From positions 1 to 8,627 of the forward strand of contig CAITKS010000065.1 in NCBI GenBank assembly GCA_903893085.1: 8,627 nucleotides of DNA. The letters are read 5' to 3'. Below the pieces are notes generated by a model that saw nothing but the letters and a program-made list of their open reading frames with translations, was not told the DNA's origin and did no database searches. A program made the translations under genes and the position numbers. Shown piece after piece: positions 1 to 6,533 of this stretch (positions are counted from its first letter, which is position 1; each line of letters opens with the position of its first letter). Origin of the DNA: an uncultured Actinomycetes bacterium. GTDB lineage: Bacteria; Actinomycetota; Actinomycetes; Nanopelagicales; Nanopelagicaceae.

Positions 1-105
1 GCCACCGCTATCTTTGATGATCTTGAGATATGTCTCAAGGCTTGGTGTGACTGTGCGTTCTTCAAGTTCTGGATCAAGAATGACCATTAATTCATAGTGA
101 CGCAT
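1..105 (-). CDS. rpsF: 30S ribosomal protein S6 (N-terminal part, cut by window edge)
   Basis: The minus strand from ATG at 105 runs open to the window edge for 35 codons. The translation begins [17 protein letters not shown] and ends LKIIKDSGG. The [15 protein letters not shown] start is the characteristic first beta strand and loop of bacterial S6. S6 sits on the platform of the small ribosomal subunit as a complex with S18 and contacts 16S rRNA helices 22-23. The start is fixed by the S6 N-terminus itself and by an AGGAGG ribosome binding site (118-123) 12 nt upstream. In actinobacteria rpsF is normally followed by ssb, rpsR and rplI, which would lie beyond the left edge. Its leader (106-211) holds nested inverted repeats that could control its translation. 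The identification is near certain; only the fragment is visible. Confidence 0.97.
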   Translation of the reverse strand, partial: MRHYELMVILDPELEERTVTPSLETYLKIIKDSGG

Positions 106-117
106 GCGTTAACCCGA

Positions 118-123
118 CCTCCT
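118..123 (-). promoter_or_regulatory. Strong Shine-Dalgarno of rpsF (AGGAGG)
   Basis: The minus strand reads AGGAGG at 123-118, a full match to the anti-Shine-Dalgarno core, 12 nt before the rpsF ATG. It is the only perfect Shine-Dalgarno noticed next to a start codon in this window. Its first four bases are complementary to UCCU at 159-156 of the same leader, so it can be masked by RNA folding. Confidence 0.8.
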
Positions 124-138
124 CTGGACTAAGACGGC

Positions 139-153
139 CACGGCATTTCCGTG
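139..153 (-). other. Small GC-rich hairpin in the rpsF leader
   Basis: A perfect 5-bp inverted repeat (CACGG at 139-143, CCGTG at 149-153) surrounds a 5-nt loop. Because it lies between the two arms of the larger stem and is followed in the RNA by GCCG, it looks like an internal element of the leader. It is not a terminator: the stem is short and there is no U-run after it in either direction. Confidence 0.45.
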
Positions 154-211
154 ACAGGAGGGTTAGTGCTTCTTTGTTTGGCTAACCCGATGGGCGCCTC
201 ACGCTGAAGGG

Positions 212-1429
212 TCAAGGGTACGCGTTGCCGCTTTCAAAGAGAAATTCACGCAGGGATTTGTGGGCAAGTGGGCCCTGGATACCGCCTGCAAGACCCCGGC
301 GGACCAAAGCTGAGATTAGGTAAATCGTGGCTGCGATCCGGATGAAGGTGATGATCGCGTAACCAAAGAGCGGAAGACCAAATGTGGCACCTGTAACCGT
401 TGCCAAGTGCTGCCAAATTGCAATGTGATAAATCAGTTCTGCGCCTTGCCAGATCCAGAACGCATGCAAATCACGTTTATCGATAAGTGCAATTACGGCA
501 AGCGGTGTCAACCATAAAACATATTGCGGTGAATAAACTTTGCTGGCGCACATAACTGTTGCAAGAACTATGAAGCTAAGGGCTGCAAGTGATGGCACAT
601 ATCTAAGTTCTAAAACATAAATTGCGATACCGGCTAAACCCGCAAGCAAAATCAAAACTGATAGGTAATTAGTGTTTGGCATATTTATGCCAAGTGATGA
701 CATCGCATACCAAAGGGAACCCCAGTCGGGCCCGCGCGAGATGTTTAATTGGTAGAAACGTAACCATCCTTCTGGCGTGGTTAAGAAAACTGGCAAGTTT
801 ATGGCCGCGAAAGTTCCGGATGCAATTAATAAATATCGAATCGCACTTGAGATTTGATTGCGCCTAAAGAAAATCAAAGCAATTGGGATCAAAAGAAATA
901 TCGGCATGAATTTAGTTGAAATTGATAGACCTAAGGCAATTGCGCTGTAATCCAATTGCTTTCGATCAAACCAATAAATCGCACCGAGCATTGAGATGAT
1001 TGCCCACAAATCCCAATTTATATATAGCGAAGCAATTGCCGCCGGTGCCAACGGAGTCAAATATGCAAACTCTGGACGCATCTTAAATACGATTAAAGAA
1101 ATCAAAATAAATAGTAAGGCTAGAAAAAGTATATTTAGGTTGAAGTAATTACTTGTTGCATCGTCGCCACCTGGGGTTATTTGGGCGAGTGTCCACATAA
1201 CTGCGCCGGTAACCACCGGATACTCCACCGAATCTGCACCGTTGGAATAAGCCCAATCCCCTTTGCTCAAGCCTCTTTCGCCGTACAGCGCCGGGATATC
1301 GGAATAACAAGCATGAATGTATTGGTCTGGAGTCGCCCACCCAGAACTTTCGCAATGGCTAAATTTTACAAAACTAATTAGCGAGACAAGAAGTGCAAGA
1401 GCAATTATGGCTCGAGCTTTACTTTGCAA
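212..1429 (-). CDS. Polytopic GT-C fold glycosyltransferase (GT87/DUF2029-like, probable polyprenyl-phosphate-sugar dependent)
   Basis: The 405-residue protein is mostly hydrophobic, with about nine to eleven predicted membrane helices beginning at residues 7-22. Family-type motifs are visible: CYSDIPALYGERGL (41-54), an EYP segment (69-71) at a helix start, NWD (138-140), a TKFMP segment (172-176) and KVYSPQYVLWLTPL (297-310). These match actinobacterial DUF2029/GT87 membrane mannosyltransferase-like proteins such as the Rv0051 family. They are thought to take sugar from a polyprenyl-phosphate donor and act on the outer face of the membrane; donor and acceptor here are unknown. The start is TTG at 1429, three nt after the PBP stop, with AAGGGA at 1444-1439 as ribosome binding site. 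No in-frame ATG was noticed near the N-terminus. It sits in the same gene position, between ponA and rpsF, as in other actinobacteria. Fold assignment is fairly sure, substrate is not. Confidence 0.8.
   Translation of the reverse strand: MQSKARAIIALALLVSLISFVKFSHCESSGWATPDQYIHACYSDIPALYGERGLSKGDWAYSNGADSVEYPVVTGAVMWTLAQITPGGDDATSNYFNLNILFLALLFILISLIVFKMRPEFAYLTPLAPAAIASLYINWDLWAIISMLGAIYWFDRKQLDYSAIALGLSISTKFMPIFLLIPIALIFFRRNQISSAIRYLLIASGTFAAINLPVFLTTPEGWLRFYQLNISRGPDWGSLWYAMSSLGINMPNTNYLSVLILLAGLAGIAIYVLELRYVPSLAALSFIVLATVMCASKVYSPQYVLWLTPLAVIALIDKRDLHAFWIWQGAELIYHIAIWQHLATVTGATFGLPLFGYAIITFIRIAATIYLISALVRRGLAGGIQGPLAHKSLREFLFESGNAYP
215..220 (-). promoter_or_regulatory. Candidate -10 element for an rpsF promoter (TACCCT)
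   Basis: The minus strand reads TACCCT at 220-215, inside the last codons of the upstream glycosyltransferase gene. Transcription starting 6-9 nt later would give a leader of roughly 100 nt that contains exactly the full repeat system upstream of rpsF. The same hexamer stands just before two other starts in this window (3808 and 6522). No -35 box at normal spacing is convincing: TTGAAA at 237-232 is too close. rpsF may instead be read from the upstream operon. Confidence 0.3.
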
Positions 1430-1432
1430 GGC

Positions 1433-3343
1433 TTACTTTCCCTTAAAGGTTTGTACTCCGCCGCTGGTCATTACGATCGGTTCAAGTCCACCGATGTTTG
1501 CAGGGGCTGGAAAACTCATGACCGGTTCGCCTTTGAGAGCGCCCTTCATAAATGCTGTCCACATTCTCGCAGGGAAAGTTCCACCAGTTACAGAAGTTAA
1601 ACCACCGATTCCATTAAGTGATTCGGATGCACTGTCTCTAAATAGCGCAACTGATGCGGCTAGTTGAGGTGTGTAACCACTGAACCAAGCAGAGGCATTG
1701 GATTGACTTGTTCCAGTTTTACCAGCTGCTGGGCGGCCGAGTGCAAGTGCTGCAGATCCGGTTCCACCATTTACAACACCTTTTAGCGCATAGGTTAAAT
1801 CTGCCATGACTTCTTTAGAAAACACTTCCTGAGTTTGTGATGTGCCCTCATATAACAAACCTTTATTTGGTCCCGTGACAGATGCAATCAAATATGGTTT
1901 TGAATAAATTCCTTGGGCGGCAAATGTTGCATAAGAGTTTGCAACATCAATTACATGTGGGCTGGCAACCCCAAGAGATACAGAAGGTGCTGGAACCATG
2001 GCAACAGATTCAGGGATACCCGCACGTCGTGCTGCATCGACAACTTTATCTAGCCCAGCTTTTTGCCCAAGTGGTACATAAATTGTGTTCACCGAATGTT
2101 TTGTTGCCTCCATCAAATCGATTTGGCCCCAACCTTCGTTTCCATAGTTAGAAACTTCATAAGGTTTACCTAAGTCATCAAAAGTTTGTGGTGAATCACC
2201 GTTCCACATTGAAGTCAGTGGGATCCCCGCTTCAAGTGCTGCAGCCAGCGCAAAGGGCTTAAAAGTAGAGCCGGCTAGCGCAATTGACTGGGTCGCATCA
2301 TTTAGTTGGCGAACTAAATAATCGCGGCCACCATACATCGCAACAATTTCGCCAGTGCCTGGGCGGATTGCAACAAGGCCAATGCGTAAATTCTCTGGTG
2401 CTTTCTTTGGATACAACTTTGTTATCGCATCCACCGCTGATTGTTGCGCGCGTTGTACGAGCGTTGTTTTAATAACTAATCCACCGACAAGCAATTGATC
2501 TTCAGTAAAACCTAACTTGCCCATCTCTTTTTGCACTGCTGCAACGATGTGGCCTTTAGGCCCACTTAATTGACCAGTTTTTGTTCGCGGCACAACTGTT
2601 GGGAATTTTGCCTTAGCCGCATCTTCTGCGGTTATCCATTCGCGATCTAACATTCCATTAATTACATACTGGAATCGCCCTTGTAGCCGCTCTTCATTTT
2701 CTTTAGATAAAGAAGGGTCGTAATATCCGGGAGAACGCAAAATACTTGCGATTACCGCCATCTGTGAAAGTGTTAACTGGTTGGCGTTGCGATTGAAATA
2801 CTGCTGTGATGCAGTTTGGACACCATAAGATCCGCGACCAAAGTAAATAGTGTTTAAGTAATTTTCAAAGATTTGATCTTTGGAAAGAGAGTTCTCTAGT
2901 TTGAGGGATATAACCAGCTCTTTTATCTTGCGTTGAATTGTTCGACTTGGAGATAAAAAGGCAGTCTTTGCGTACTGCTGAGTGATGGTTGATCCACCTT
3001 CACCATTTAAAGACCCGGACTTTAAATTGTTAAATAGCGCGCGTGCGATGCCGGTGACACTGAATGCTTTGTTGGAATAAAAGCTGCGATCTTCAGCGGC
3101 CAATACAGCGTTACGTAAATCAAGTGGAATTTTTGCTAGCGGCAAAATTTGCCGGTTCTGCGAACCTATGCGACCGATCTCTTGACCATTTGAATATTGA
3201 ATAATCGTTGACTGACTATTTACATATGCATTTGGATCCGGAATCGAGACGGTAAACCAAGCGAATGCGAAGAGGGTGGAGGCGGCAATAAAGCCAAAGC
3301 CGGCAAGGAATACTGCGGCGCGGATTAGCTTTCTGCGGATCAT
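1433..3343 (-). CDS. ponA: Class A penicillin-binding protein (peptidoglycan glycosyltransferase / D,D-transpeptidase)
   Basis: This 636-residue bifunctional enzyme polymerises lipid II and cross-links peptidoglycan stems outside the membrane. Order of parts: short basic cytoplasmic start, one membrane anchor (about 9-32), then a GT51 domain with EDRSFYS (catalytic Glu84), GGSTITQQYAK (117-126), RKIKELVISLKLE (138-150) and FENYLNTIYFGRGSYG (159-174). The transpeptidase domain follows with STFK (Ser359 nucleophile, Lys362), SVN (417-419) and KTGTS (542-546). All key residues of both activities are present. It is compact: the chain ends about 90 residues after KTG, with no PASTA domain and no long Pro-rich tail. 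The ATG at 3343 lies 9 nt after the DUF5318 stop, and the stop is 3 nt before the glycosyltransferase start, so the three genes form one operon. The symbol ponA follows from domain type and gene order; orthology to ponA1 is inferred. Confidence 0.95.
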   Translation of the reverse strand: MIRRKLIRAAVFLAGFGFIAASTLFAFAWFTVSIPDPNAYVNSQSTIIQYSNGQEIGRIGSQNRQILPLAKIPLDLRNAVLAAEDRSFYSNKAFSVTGIARALFNNLKSGSLNGEGGSTITQQYAKTAFLSPSRTIQRKIKELVISLKLENSLSKDQIFENYLNTIYFGRGSYGVQTASQQYFNRNANQLTLSQMAVIASILRSPGYYDPSLSKENEERLQGRFQYVINGMLDREWITAEDAAKAKFPTVVPRTKTGQLSGPKGHIVAAVQKEMGKLGFTEDQLLVGGLVIKTTLVQRAQQSAVDAITKLYPKKAPENLRIGLVAIRPGTGEIVAMYGGRDYLVRQLNDATQSIALAGSTFKPFALAAALEAGIPLTSMWNGDSPQTFDDLGKPYEVSNYGNEGWGQIDLMEATKHSVNTIYVPLGQKAGLDKVVDAARRAGIPESVAMVPAPSVSLGVASPHVIDVANSYATFAAQGIYSKPYLIASVTGPNKGLLYEGTSQTQEVFSKEVMADLTYALKGVVNGGTGSAALALGRPAAGKTGTSQSNASAWFSGYTPQLAASVALFRDSASESLNGIGGLTSVTGGTFPARMWTAFMKGALKGEPVMSFPAPANIGGLEPIVMTSGGVQTFKGK

Positions 3344-3352
3344 TTCTGAAGG

Positions 3353-3766
3353 TTACCCTTTAACCCAATCATCATCTTCTAGGGTGCGTACCTTACGGGG
3401 TGGCTTTCGCTCAGAACCATCTCCTAATAGATATGAAGCGCACAAATGGTTCCATGAACAATCGCGACAGACTTCAACGATGTACACAGCAAACTCTCCA
3501 AATTCATTCTCCATTTCAAGTAATTCAATTTCAGTTTTAATGCGACCGGAAAACTGACCGAGTTGATCTCCGAAGGTATAACGCAGTTCAACCAAAGAAT
3601 CTTTTTTACAGACCGGACATTTTCTGGAAGTTTTTTCTCCATGGTATTTGGCGGCCCGCATTAAATATGGATCGGCATCGCAGGCATCGACCACACCGCG
3701 AAAGAGCGCCAACAATGTGGCGCGCTTATCGAGTGAATAATCGATGAACGAGCGCTTAGATTTCAT
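3353..3766 (-). CDS. DUF5318 family zinc-ribbon protein (function unknown)
   Basis: The 137-residue soluble protein begins MKSKRSFIDYSLDKRATLL and contains DACDADPYLMRAAKYHG (about 28-44). Two CxxC pairs (CPVC at 50-53 and CRDC at 100-103) probably bind one zinc ion as a split ribbon. The segment EVCRDCSWNHLCASYLLG is typical of DUF5318, the Rv0049 family found next to ponA in actinobacteria. No function is established; the conserved position suggests a link to the PBP or to wall growth. An in-frame ATG at 3796 would add ten residues. I prefer 3766 because relatives start at the equivalent of MKSKRSFIDY and because TATCCT lies 9 nt upstream, fitting a leaderless start. The acidic C-terminus (LEDDDWVKG) runs up to 9 nt before the PBP start. 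Confidence 0.85.
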   Translation of the reverse strand: MKSKRSFIDYSLDKRATLLALFRGVVDACDADPYLMRAAKYHGEKTSRKCPVCKKDSLVELRYTFGDQLGQFSGRIKTEIELLEMENEFGEFAVYIVEVCRDCSWNHLCASYLLGDGSERKPPRKVRTLEDDDWVKG

Positions 3767-3775
3767 AATAGGAGA

Positions 3776-3781
3776 AGGATA
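3776..3781 (-). promoter_or_regulatory. Candidate -10 element for the DUF5318-PBP-GT operon (TATCCT)
   Basis: The minus strand reads TATCCT at 3781-3776, a TANNNT hexamer ending 9 nt before the ATG at 3766. Transcription would begin at or within a few bases of the start codon. No Shine-Dalgarno lies between, which agrees with a leaderless message. If translation began at 3796 instead, this element would be inside the coding region. Confidence 0.45.
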
Positions 3782-3807
3782 AACCCCTTTCCGCATCCGC
3801 GCCCGAC

Positions 3808-3813
3808 TACCCT
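3808..3813 (+). promoter_or_regulatory. Candidate -10 element for the MFS gene (TACCCT)
   Basis: TACCCT at 3808-3813 is followed by 6 nt and then the ATG at 3820. The spacing would place the first transcribed base at or next to the A of the start codon. There is no purine-rich ribosome binding site in the 15 nt before the ATG. A CATAAT hexamer at 3764-3769 is an alternative -10 that would give a leader of about 45 nt. Confidence 0.4.
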
Positions 3814-3819
3814 TTAACT

Positions 3820-5097
3820 ATGACCGTTTGGCAAATCTTGACCGACCGAAAATTTTCGCGGTTGTTACGGGTTCGCTGGACTGGGCAGATGACCGATGGA
3901 ATATTTCAGAGCGCTTTAGCATCTTTTATTCTTTTTTCTCCAGAACGCCAAGCAAATGCACTGGGAGCTGCGTTAGCTTTCGCCGTAGTTTTACTTCCAT
4001 ATTCGGTAATCGGGCCTTTTGTCGGAACGATTCTGGATCGCGTTTCTCGCCAACGCGCAATTGCATTTTCAAACTTGAGTCGCGCCATAACTCTCTCAAT
4101 TATTGCGCTGCTTTTATTTCAGGGACATACCGGTATTGAAATAACAATATTTGTTTTGATCGCCTTTGGAGTCAACCGATTAATTCTTGCTGGTTTATCG
4201 GCTGGAATTCCTTTGATGATTGAAAGTAAATCTTTAATTAGTGCAAATGCTTTAGCTGTCACAGGTGGATCTGTTTGGGTAGTTTTAGGCGGCGGAATAG
4301 GCCTTGGAATGCGTAGTTTGTTGGATTCAGTAACTAACGCTGACAGCGCAGATGCATACATAATTCTTTTAGGCTCCGTCGGATATCTCACCGCTGCTTT
4401 ATTTGCATCAAATCTAAAGAAGGATGAAATAGGTCCTTTAGAACATGAAATTAAAAACGCAAGTTTCACTCAAGGTTTAATTGAAATGCGTGAAGGGGTT
4501 AGATTCTTAAGCCAAAACATTGACGCCGCTCGTGGCATTGCAGCCGTTGCAGTACATCGCGGTGGGATAACCGCGATGACTTTAATCGCATTGCTTTTAG
4601 AGAGAAATACATTCCATGATCCCGCAGACAGTGAAGCTGGACTTGCTGGTTTGAGTTTCACACTTTCAATTGCAGCTTGCGGTTTTGTTGTGGGTGCTAT
4701 CGCTGCTCCTTATGGAGTTAGAAGGGTTGGTCGTCACCGTTGGATGCGTCTGATGTTGTCTGCAAGTACTTTGGGGCCACTCTTTATTCTCTTTTCGCGC
4801 ACCCCATTAACTTTGGCTATTGCCGCCTTTGTTACCGCTCTATTTGGCCAGAGTTTAAAAGTTACTAATGATGCACTTGTGCAATCAAAAATTGATGATA
4901 TTTATCGCGGTCGAGTTTTCTCTGTTTATGACGTTGTTGTAAATGGTGCGATTGTCTCTGGCGCTGTAATTGCGGCGTTATTACTGCCTGATACTGGTGA
5001 TAGTTATTTGGTTCCACTAATTGTGGCCTCGGTGTACTTAGTTGCAGGAATTAGATTACTTCGCAGCAGGGTTTTCTTTGCTCCACCAATTAAGTAA
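3820..5097 (+). CDS. MFS-type membrane transporter, substrate unknown
   Basis: The 425-residue protein has about twelve hydrophobic segments in two halves. A motif-A-like loop GTILDRVSRQRA (69-80) sits between helices 2 and 3, and a loop of similar nature, APYGVRRVGRHRWMR, sits in the second half. The opening (DRKFSRLLRVRWTGQMTDGIFQSALASFIL) is typical of actinobacterial MFS proteins coded beside pcnA. Such proteins are proton-driven exporters or uncharacterised; nothing here shows the substrate. The ATG at 3820 has no Shine-Dalgarno but has TACCCT 6 nt upstream, so a leaderless start is likely. It is divergent from DUF5318. Its last 42 bases overlap the last 42 of pcnA on the other strand, leaving no room for an intergenic terminator. 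Family assignment is sound; function is unknown. Confidence 0.85.
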   Translation: MTVWQILTDRKFSRLLRVRWTGQMTDGIFQSALASFILFSPERQANALGAALAFAVVLLPYSVIGPFVGTILDRVSRQRAIAFSNLSRAITLSIIALLLFQGHTGIEITIFVLIAFGVNRLILAGLSAGIPLMIESKSLISANALAVTGGSVWVVLGGGIGLGMRSLLDSVTNADSADAYIILLGSVGYLTAALFASNLKKDEIGPLEHEIKNASFTQGLIEMREGVRFLSQNIDAARGIAAVAVHRGGITAMTLIALLLERNTFHDPADSEAGLAGLSFTLSIAACGFVVGAIAAPYGVRRVGRHRWMRLMLSASTLGPLFILFSRTPLTLAIAAFVTALFGQSLKVTNDALVQSKIDDIYRGRVFSVYDVVVNGAIVSGAVIAALLLPDTGDSYLVPLIVASVYLVAGIRLLRSRVFFAPPIK

Positions 5098-6501
5098 CTC
5101 TTGCGTTGCACGTTCTTCTCCGAGTGGTCCATTTTCTAATCGCAGTTCCAAAAGAAAATCTAAAGCGTTTCCAACTGCCGCAGATGGTTTGATTCCAAGC
5201 AGGCTCATTACTTGCGCACCGTCTAAGTCTGGACGAATTTTCGAAAGCTCTTCCTCTTCCATTAATTTAGCGATGCGCGCTTCTAAGCTGTCGTAAACGC
5301 GAGCCAGCCGTTCTGCCTTCTTTAAATTGCGGGTTGTGCAATCAGCGCGAGTAAGTACGTGTAAATGAGTTAAAAGTTCTCCAGCATCGCGCACATAACG
5401 GCGGACAGCTGAATCAGTCCATTCACCATCACCATAGCCGTGAAAACGCAGGTGCAGTGCAACCAGAGTTTCTACTTGTTCAATAGTGTCGCCATCAAAG
5501 CGCAAAGCTTTTAACCGCGATTTACTTAATCGCGCACCAACTATTTCGTGGTGATGAAATGAAACACCGCCGCCGTCAATAAGGCTTCGAGTCTTAGGTT
5601 TACCAATATCGTGCAATAAAGCAGCCAATCGAATAATTAAGTTAGGTCCACCTAGGCGATCTTCGTGTGCAATTGCTTGTTCCAGCACAGTGATCGAATG
5701 TTCGTAAACATCCTTGTGATGGTGGTGTTCATCGATTTCAAGGCGCAACTTGGGGATCTCTGGTAACACAATGTCGGCGAGACCGGTTTCTACCAAGATT
5801 GTAATTCCCACTCTTGGATGAGAAGACATAAGCATCTTTGTAAATTCATCGCGCACGCGTTCAGCTGAAATAATTGATATGCGACCAGCCATATCTTTCA
5901 TTGCTTGCAAAACATCGGGTGCAATTTCAAAACCCAGTTGACTCGCAAAACGTGCAGCGCGCATCATGCGTAACGGATCATCTGAAAAAGAATTCTCAGC
6001 TTTCGTGGGCGTTCTCAATAATTTCTTTGCTAAATCTTCTAGTCCGTTGAATGGATCGATGAATTCGGGTTTTTTTGTAGTTAGTTCTAGCGCCATTGCA
6101 TTTACTGTGAAATCTCGTCGAGATAAATCACCTTCGATGTTTTCTCCGTAAACAACTTCTGGTTTGCGACTTTCGGGATCGTAACTTTCACTGCGGTAAG
6201 TAGTTACTTCAACAGTTGTGTCACCGCGTTTTCCTGCAACGGTTCCGTATTCAATTCCGGTTTCCCACACATTTTCTGCCCACGATTGCAAAATCTTTTT
6301 TGTCTCTTCTGGTTTTGCATCTGTTGTGAAATCTAAATCATTTCCAAGACGACCAAGCAGTGCATCACGTACTGGTCCACCAACAAGTGCTAGTCGAAAA
6401 CCTTTCGCCGCAAAGCTTTGGGCGAGCGAACTAGCCAACGGCGCCCGTTGGATCAGCGAGGCGATCGCAACTTCTCCCGCGGCTCCTAATGCACTCGTCA
6501 C
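5056..6501 (-). CDS. pcnA: CCA-adding tRNA nucleotidyltransferase with HD domain
   Basis: This class II nucleotidyltransferase adds or repairs the 3'-terminal CCA of tRNAs in the cytoplasm. From GTG at 6501 it has 481 residues, the usual length in actinobacteria. Motifs: LVGGPVRDALLG (GG at 41-42), catalytic DLD (55-57), EYGTVAG, RRDFTVNAMAL (from 128), DDPLRMMRAARF (174-185), then an HD domain with HHHHKDVYEHS (259-269) and LLHDIGKPKTR (His297-Asp298). The frame stays open upstream to an ATG at 6612, but that stretch (MGRDVRGVYACAS...) overlaps the NUDIX gene and resembles no family member. GTG 6501 is preferred because similarity begins shortly after it (about AIASLIQRAPLASSLAQ) and TAATCT lies 8 nt upstream. 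The old name pcnA (poly(A) polymerase) is customary; with no other candidate visible, CCA addition is the likely role. Confidence 0.95.
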   Translation of the reverse strand: MTSALGAAGEVAIASLIQRAPLASSLAQSFAAKGFRLALVGGPVRDALLGRLGNDLDFTTDAKPEETKKILQSWAENVWETGIEYGTVAGKRGDTTVEVTTYRSESYDPESRKPEVVYGENIEGDLSRRDFTVNAMALELTTKKPEFIDPFNGLEDLAKKLLRTPTKAENSFSDDPLRMMRAARFASQLGFEIAPDVLQAMKDMAGRISIISAERVRDEFTKMLMSSHPRVGITILVETGLADIVLPEIPKLRLEIDEHHHHKDVYEHSITVLEQAIAHEDRLGGPNLIIRLAALLHDIGKPKTRSLIDGGGVSFHHHEIVGARLSKSRLKALRFDGDTIEQVETLVALHLRFHGYGDGEWTDSAVRRYVRDAGELLTHLHVLTRADCTTRNLKKAERLARVYDSLEARIAKLMEEEELSKIRPDLDGAQVMSLLGIKPSAAVGNALDFLLELRLENGPLGEERATQELLNWWSKENPAAK

Positions 6502-6509
6502 AATAGATA

Positions 6510-6515
6510 AGATTA
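6510..6515 (-). promoter_or_regulatory. Candidate -10 element for pcnA (TAATCT)
   Basis: The minus strand reads TAATCT at 6515-6510, a TANNNT hexamer that ends 8 nt before the GTG at 6501. This supports both the chosen GTG start and a leaderless transcript. No Shine-Dalgarno is present in the short A/T-rich interval, and no clear -35 box was found. Confidence 0.45.
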
Positions 6516-6521
6516 GAGCAG

Positions 6522-6527
6522 TACCCT
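6522..6527 (+). promoter_or_regulatory. Candidate -10 element for the NUDIX-DUF6049-murJ operon (TACCCT)
   Basis: TACCCT at 6522-6527 is followed by exactly 6 nt and the ATG at 6534, the same hexamer and spacing as before the MFS gene. No ribosome binding site precedes the ATG. A TAAGAT at 6508-6513 is an alternative -10 that would give a leader of about 14 nt. It overlaps the pcnA element on the other strand, so the two directions share one 32-bp gap. Confidence 0.45.
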
Positions 6528-6533
6528 TGCTCC

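Larger units (their letters stand above)
110..190. repeat. Direct repeat TAACCCGA (110-117 and 183-190) with an inverted copy between
   Basis: The plus strand carries TAACCCGA at 110-117 and again at 183-190. The inverse complement of its core, GGGTTA, is at 160-165. The middle copy can therefore pair with either outer copy, which is what makes the rpsF leader bistable. The repeats are too short and too well placed around the rpsF Shine-Dalgarno to suggest an insertion footprint. Confidence 0.6.
106..208 (-). promoter_or_regulatory. rpsF mRNA leader with two mutually exclusive hairpins (candidate S6:S18 autoregulatory leader)
   Basis: In the minus-strand RNA, GGGUUAG (188-182) can pair with CUAACCC (166-160), giving a 7-bp stem with a 15-nt loop. 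The same CUAACCC segment and its continuation UCCU (to 156) can instead pair with GGGUUA (115-110) and AGGA (123-120). That makes a 6+4 bp stem with a 4-nt bulge and hides most of the AGGAGG. The two pairings exclude each other. Inside the second fold lies a 5-bp hairpin, CACGG/CCGUG (153-149 with 143-139), followed directly by GCCG (138-135). Many bacteria control rpsF through an S6:S18-binding leader with a CCG element next to a hairpin, mimicking the 16S rRNA site. The pairings are seen directly; assignment to that leader class is inference. Confidence 0.5.

Noticed and set aside
160..188. GGGTTAG/CTAACCC hairpin as a Rho-independent terminator of the glycosyltransferase operon
   Set aside because: The stem is only 7 bp with a 15-nt loop and no U-run follows in the minus direction; its overlap with the Shine-Dalgarno-masking fold fits leader control better.
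1317..1667. 116-codon plus-strand open frame across the PBP/glycosyltransferase junction
   Set aside because: It lies antisense to two well-supported genes, has no family-like motifs, and its composition mirrors the opposite strand.
3276..3557. 93-codon plus-strand open frame opposite the PBP start and DUF5318
   Set aside because: It is antisense to conserved coding sequence, has no ribosome binding site or recognisable motif.
3767..3796. Ten-residue N-terminal extension of DUF5318 from ATG 3796
   Set aside because: Family members start at the MKSKRSFIDY equivalent, and the candidate -10 element would lie within the coding region. Not fully excluded.
5706..5735. Run of four histidines in pcnA (DEHHHHKD) as a possible engineered tag or metal site of special kind
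   Set aside because: This segment is a normal part of the HD domain in actinobacterial CCA-adding enzymes.
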